Source: JALYUA01 sp038239305
GTDB taxonomy: Bacteria; Acidobacteriota; Thermoanaerobaculia; UBA5066; Gp7-AA6
Length of the DNA stretch: 64,000 nucleotides
Reading direction: 5' to 3'
Assembly (NCBI GenBank): GCA_038239305.1
Contig: JBBSEW010000015.1
Coordinates: 1-64,000 of the forward strand
The notes beneath the pieces are model-generated. The model did not search any database and was not told where the DNA came from. It saw only the letters and a list, made by a program, of their open reading frames with translations. How positions within the stretch are numbered: the stretch's first letter is position 1; the number at the start of each line of letters is the position of its first letter. This document shows positions 60,225 to 64,000 of the stretch, one piece after another. Both the position numbers and the translations under genes were made by a program.

Positions 60225-61940
60225 TTGAAGCTCACGACCGCCGCTCTCGCCCTGCTCATCGTCGTGCCCGCCGCTCCCGCCCGATCGCAGGAACGGGTCG
60301 ATCTCGACATGTTGAACCGGATCCGCCAGGAAGGGTTCCACCACTCCCAGGTGATGGACACCGCCAGCCGCTTGATGGACGGCATCGGGCCGCGGCTCAC
60401 CGGATCGCCCAACATGAAGAAGGCGAACGAATGGACCCGCAAGCAGCTCGAGGACTGGGGCCTCGTCAATGCCCACCTCGAATCCTGGGGGCCGTTCGGC
60501 AAGGGGTGGAGCTACGAGGAGTGCAGCGTCCGGATGCTCGCGCCGGACGCCGCGGAGCTGCTCGCGCTGCCCGTCGCGTGGACGCCCAGCACGAACGGGG
60601 TCATTCGGGGGTCCGTTCTCAAGGTGAAGCTGGCAACGGAAGACGATCTCAAAGCCGAGAAGGGGAAGCTCGCGGGAAAGATCATCCTGCTCGGCGACAT
60701 GCGCGACGTGAGGACCTCCGATAAAGCCCTCTCGGACCGCTACGATGAGAAGAGACTGAGCGATATCGAGCAGTTCGAAATTCCGAGCCTGACGCCCAGG
60801 CTGCGACCCGGTCAGCCGCCCTTCGATCGGGAGGACTTCATGAAGCGGCGCCGGTTCCGACGGACGCTCGACAAGTTTCTCTCGGACGAGAAGGTGGCCG
60901 CTGTGATCGAGCCCGGAGCGCTGGACGGAGGCACGTTCCGCGTCCAGGGTGCGAACAACGGCTGGAAGTCCGATGCGCCCGCGCTCGTGACCACGATCCA
61001 GATGGCCATCGAGCACTTCGGCCGTATCTCGCGGTTGATCGACCTCAAGCAGGACGTGCAGGTCGAAATGAACGTCCGCGCGAAGTTTCACGCCGACGAT
61101 GCGATGTCGTACAACACCGTCGCGGAGATCCCGGGCACGGATAAGAATCCCCAGATCGTGATGCTCGGCGGCCACATGGACTCGTGGCACGGCGGCACGG
61201 GCGCGACGGACAACGGAGCCGGCGTCGTGGTCGCGATGGAAGCGGTGCGGATCCTGAAGGCGCTGAACGTCCACCCGAAGCGAACGATCCGGATCGCTCT
61301 CTGGGGCGGCGAGGAAGAGGGCCTCCTCGGTTCCCGGGCCTACGTCGCCCAGCACTTCGGCTCCCGTCCCGAGGCGACCGGCGGCGACCCCGACCTTCCG
61401 TCCTTCCTGAGACCGCCGTCCGGCCCCCTGACGCTCAAGCCCGAGCACGCGAAGCTCTCGGCGTACTTCAACCTCGACAACGGAACGGGGCGCGTCCGCG
61501 GGGTTTACACGCAGGAAAATGTGGCGGTCGATCCAATCTTCCGGGCCTGGATCGAGCCGCTCAAGGATCTCGGCGTCACGACCGTGACGCACCGCAACAC
61601 GGGCGGAACGGATCACCTTTCCTTCGACGCCGTCGGCCTGCCGGGATTCCAGTTCGTCCAGGACGAAGTCGAGTACGAAACGCGCACGCACCACACGAAC
61701 ATGGACGTTTACGAGCGACTCCAGCGGGAAGACCTCATGCAGGCATCCGTCGTGATGGCGACGTTCGTGTACCAGGCAGCCGTGAGGGACGCGATGATTC
61801 CCCGCAAGCCGATGCCGAAGGACGAGCCCGTTGCGGCCGGCGCCCCCGCCGAGAAGGGCCCGCTCGCGCGTCCGGAGCAGCCTGCCGCCGCGCCGGCGGG
61901 AGCCGCTCCCGCGGTGACTCCCGCCCCCGCCCCTCGCTGA
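60225..61940 (+). CDS. Secreted M28 family metallopeptidase
   Basis: A 571-residue zinc peptidase. Signal peptide TAALALLIVVPAAPARS; N-terminal region with the sequence ASRLMDGIGPRLTGSPNM typical of this subgroup; the peptidase domain holds paired zinc ligands in GGHMDSWHGGTGATDNGAG (His, then Asp), GGEEEGLLGSRAY (Glu), DNGTGRVRG (Asp) and NTGGTDHLSFD (His). C-terminal Pro/Ala-rich tail. TTG start behind AAGGAGG. It is one of two M28 genes in tandem, probably amino- or carboxypeptidases for nutrient scavenging; specificity unknown. Confidence 0.92.
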   Translation: MKLTTAALALLIVVPAAPARSQERVDLDMLNRIRQEGFHHSQVMDTASRLMDGIGPRLTGSPNMKKANEWTRKQLEDWGLVNAHLESWGPFGKGWSYEECSVRMLAPDAAELLALPVAWTPSTNGVIRGSVLKVKLATEDDLKAEKGKLAGKIILLGDMRDVRTSDKALSDRYDEKRLSDIEQFEIPSLTPRLRPGQPPFDREDFMKRRRFRRTLDKFLSDEKVAAVIEPGALDGGTFRVQGANNGWKSDAPALVTTIQMAIEHFGRISRLIDLKQDVQVEMNVRAKFHADDAMSYNTVAEIPGTDKNPQIVMLGGHMDSWHGGTGATDNGAGVVVAMEAVRILKALNVHPKRTIRIALWGGEEEGLLGSRAYVAQHFGSRPEATGGDPDLPSFLRPPSGPLTLKPEHAKLSAYFNLDNGTGRVRGVYTQENVAVDPIFRAWIEPLKDLGVTTVTHRNTGGTDHLSFDAVGLPGFQFVQDEVEYETRTHHTNMDVYERLQREDLMQASVVMATFVYQAAVRDAMIPRKPMPKDEPVAAGAPAEKGPLARPEQPAAAPAGAAPAVTPAPAPR

Positions 61941-62043
61941 CGTTCCGCGCGTGCTGCGTCGCTGGCGCCTCTTCTCTTTCGGGAGAGGAGGCTCCGGCGT
62001 GCGTCGTTTCGTCTCGCCCTCTCGTCCGGGTCGCTTCTTCTCC

Positions 62044-62078
62044 TGGATCCGTGATCCGTAATCCTGGATCCGTGATCC
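62044..62078. repeat. Heptamer tandem repeat (tggatcc/gtgatcc), 5 units
   Basis: tggatcc, gtgatcc, gtaatcc, tggatcc, gtgatcc in the 235-nt gap between the two M28 genes; also visible as an 18-bp direct repeat with 21-nt period. Confidence 0.85.
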
Positions 62079-62175
62079 GGGCATCCGATTCGCGGATAAT
62101 CTGTGTCGATCGATTCGACGGGTCGTCCTCCTCCGCGCGCCGCGGACCGAGCGTCGGGCCCGCGAAAGGAAGTCC

Positions 62176-63846
62176 GTGACGATTTTGACCGCCGTACTCC
62201 TGGTCGCGCTTCCCGCGACGACCGCGAGAGCCGCTTCCGCCTCTCCCGAGATCGTTTCGCCGGCCGAGAGAACCGCCGCCGCTGCGATCACGGCAGATCT
62301 CATTCGGGCACACACGAAGTTCCTCGCCTCCGACGCTCTCGAGGGGCGCGCCCCGTCCACGCGCGGCGATCGTCTCGCCCTGGAATACGTGGCGACCGAA
62401 ATGGAGGCGATGGGTCTTCAGCCGGCGGCGCCCGGAGGCGGCTGGATCCAGAACGTCCCGCTCGTCGCGATCACTCCGAAGGTCCCGGCGACGATGACCT
62501 TCACCGGCGCGAAAGGCTCCGTCACGCTTGCCTACAAGACCGACTTCATGGCGGTGCCGGGGGTCCAGAAGAAGGAAGCCTCGGTGCAGGATGCGGAAGT
62601 CGTGTTCGTCGGCTTCGGCATCGTTGCGCCCGAATACCAGTGGGACGACTACAAGAACGTGGACGTGCGCGGAAAGATCCTGTTGATGATGAACAACGAC
62701 CCGGAGGACGATCCGAAGATCTTCGCCGGCAAGACGCGCCTCTGGTACGGCCGGTGGGATTACAAGTACGAGATCGCGGCGAAGAAGGGAGCCATCGGCG
62801 CGATCATCATTCACACGACACCTTCCGCCGGCTACGGTTGGAACGTGATCCAGTCGTCCTGGGCCGACGAAAAGTACGAGCTACCCGACGAGGGAAGCCA
62901 GCGCGTGGCGGTGAAGGGATGGGCGACCGACGAGGCCTCGAAGAGGATCGCGGCGCTGGGCCACCAGGACCTCGACAAGATGCGCGCGGCCGCCGGGAAG
63001 CGCAACTTCCGCCCCGTTCCGCTCGGCGTGAAGCTCACGTTCGCTATCGAAAGCAGCATCCGCAGTGTTGAGAGCGGCAACGCGATCGGCAAGATTCCCG
63101 GAAGCGACCCGGCGCTCGCGAGTCAGGTCGTTCTCTACACCGCGCACCACGACCACTTCGGCCGCAAGGACGAAGGCGCCAGGCCCGGCGAGGATGTCAT
63201 CTACAACGGCGCGCGGGACAACGCCTCGGGCGTCGCGGCTATGCTCTCCGTGGCGCAGGGCTACATGCGCCTGCCGAAGGCGCCGCGTCGCACCATCCTC
63301 TTCGCTTCGGTGACGGCAGAGGAACAAGGTCTCCTCGGATCCGAGTTTCTCGCAAAGCACCCGCCGGTTCCGCCGGGCGAAATCGCGGCGAACATCAACA
63401 TCGACGAGGTCAACATTTGGGGAAAGACTCGCGACGTCTCGATGGTGGGCCTCGGCAAGTCGAGCCTCGACGGCCCGATCCGCGAGATTCTCGCGCTGCA
63501 GGGTCGGGTGGTGAAGGCGGATCCCTACCCCGACAAGGGCCATTTCTACCGGTCCGACCAGTTCAACTTCGCGAAGATTGGTGTCCCGGCCGCCTACTTC
63601 GATTCCGGCACCGACTTCATCGGCAAGCCGGCCGGATGGGGCGAAGAACAGATCGCCGCCTACGAGAAAAATGACTACCACCAGCCCTCCGACGAATATC
63701 GCGAAAGCTGGAATCTCGCGGGCGCGGTCGAGGACCTGCAGCTCGACTTCTACCTGGGCCTGAGAGTCGCCAACGCCGACGCCATGCCGCGGTGGAACAA
63801 AGGCGACGAGTTCGAAGCGGTCCGACTGAAGGCGGTTGTCCGCTAG
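62176..63846 (+). CDS. Secreted M28 peptidase with PA domain
   Basis: A 556-residue peptidase. Signal peptide (VLLVALPATTARAASA), a conserved region AHTKFLASDALEGRAPSTRG common in secreted M28 peptidases, a protease-associated insert about 150-290 (IVAPEYQWDDYKNVDVRGKI), then the catalytic domain with AHHDHFG, GARDNASGVAAML, TAEEQGLLGSEF and DYHQPSDEY supplying the zinc ligands. GTG start at 62176. Tandem with the previous M28 gene but with a different domain layout, so not a recent duplicate. Likely broad aminopeptidase in the periplasm or outside the cell. Confidence 0.92.
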   Translation: MTILTAVLLVALPATTARAASASPEIVSPAERTAAAAITADLIRAHTKFLASDALEGRAPSTRGDRLALEYVATEMEAMGLQPAAPGGGWIQNVPLVAITPKVPATMTFTGAKGSVTLAYKTDFMAVPGVQKKEASVQDAEVVFVGFGIVAPEYQWDDYKNVDVRGKILLMMNNDPEDDPKIFAGKTRLWYGRWDYKYEIAAKKGAIGAIIIHTTPSAGYGWNVIQSSWADEKYELPDEGSQRVAVKGWATDEASKRIAALGHQDLDKMRAAAGKRNFRPVPLGVKLTFAIESSIRSVESGNAIGKIPGSDPALASQVVLYTAHHDHFGRKDEGARPGEDVIYNGARDNASGVAAMLSVAQGYMRLPKAPRRTILFASVTAEEQGLLGSEFLAKHPPVPPGEIAANINIDEVNIWGKTRDVSMVGLGKSSLDGPIREILALQGRVVKADPYPDKGHFYRSDQFNFAKIGVPAAYFDSGTDFIGKPAGWGEEQIAAYEKNDYHQPSDEYRESWNLAGAVEDLQLDFYLGLRVANADAMPRWNKGDEFEAVRLKAVVR

Positions 63847-63868
63847 CAGAGCGCGCGCACTTCGGACG

Positions 63869-64000
63869 AATCTCGCGATCTCGCGACCTCATGATCTCGC
63901 GATCAATCGAACGATCGAGCGATCGGGGTATCGGGGTGTCAGGAAGACCGCCTCTGGATGAATCGGGTGATCGGGTGATCCATCAGGGGGGATCGGGTGA
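63869..64000. repeat. Octamer-period element related to 34968-35129, cut by window end
   Basis: From 63869 the DNA matches the left arm of the earlier element at 47 of the first 56 positions (aatctcgc, gatctcgc, ..., gatctcgc, gatcaatc) and then drifts into gggtgatc units. The right side continues beyond the window. Confidence 0.85.

Noticed and set aside
1..64000. CRISPR array, prophage or insertion sequence
   Set aside because: The repeats seen are short-period tandem arrays without spacers; no cas, transposase, integrase or phage structural genes and no target-site duplications were recognised.
1..64000. tRNA or rRNA genes
   Set aside because: No intergenic stretch showed a cloverleaf-like arrangement with a T-loop GTTCRA motif and flanking stem, and no rRNA-like sequence was seen.

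Overview
The window is GC-rich bacterial chromosome (strong G/C bias at third codon positions, frequent GTG and TTG starts) packed with genes on both strands. Gene content suggests an Acidobacteriota-type organism, possibly near Thermoanaerobaculia/Holophagae: many secreted metallopeptidases (M1, M28, M49-like, S10, DUF885), a beta-helix/IPT/SLH-like surface protein with Cys-containing SLH-like repeats, DinB-like proteins and c-type cytochromes. This placement is inference; there is no rRNA, tRNA, phage, insertion sequence or CRISPR array to confirm it.

Layout. 1-7.2 kb: M1 aminopeptidase, alpha/beta hydrolase, MsrB, exonuclease III, and a sulfite dehydrogenase-like pair (molybdoenzyme plus monoheme cytochrome c). 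7.2-12.3 kb: SDR and lipoprotein hydrolase, aldo/keto reductase, TYKG-repeat protein, threonine/serine dehydratase, SnoaL-like protein. 12.3-17.9 kb: S10 carboxypeptidase, diheme cytochrome, a small Cys-rich protein, DUF4142, DUF885 protein. 18-20 kb: two overlapping GAPDH genes, the upstream one with its catalytic Cys replaced by Ser. 20-29 kb: YbjQ-like protein, surface beta-helix protein, AsmA-like protein, ABC exporter operon. 29-34 kb: long GreA-type protein, TMEM175-like channel, secreted protein, and a gene whose middle third is inverted, coupled to a UBP-type zinc finger. 34-46 kb: DinB proteins, D-Ala-D-Ala dipeptidase, MetH, membrane glycosyltransferase-like protein, Lrp/AsnC regulator with EamA transporter, cyclase, sugar dehydrogenase. 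46-55 kb: histidine kinase/response regulator, Fbp-type ABC importer, large PIG-L deacetylase. 55-64 kb: H1-like protein, M49-like lipoprotein, ergothioneine genes egtB/egtD, two M28 peptidases.

The most unusual signals are: (i) a coding segment of about 0.3 kb at 33.32-33.62 kb lying backwards inside a gene and flanked by imperfect inverted repeats, which looks like an intragenic inversion; (ii) a degenerate GAPDH translated together with the canonical one; (iii) many gene-flanking short-period repeats (7-, 8- and 12-bp units), including a palindromic octamer element of about 160 nt with a relative about 29 kb away; (iv) repeated -10-like hexamers only 6-9 nt before start codons, which suggests leaderless mRNAs. 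Operons are tight, with many 4-nt start/stop overlaps (ATGA, GTGA, TTGA) that fix the chosen starts.
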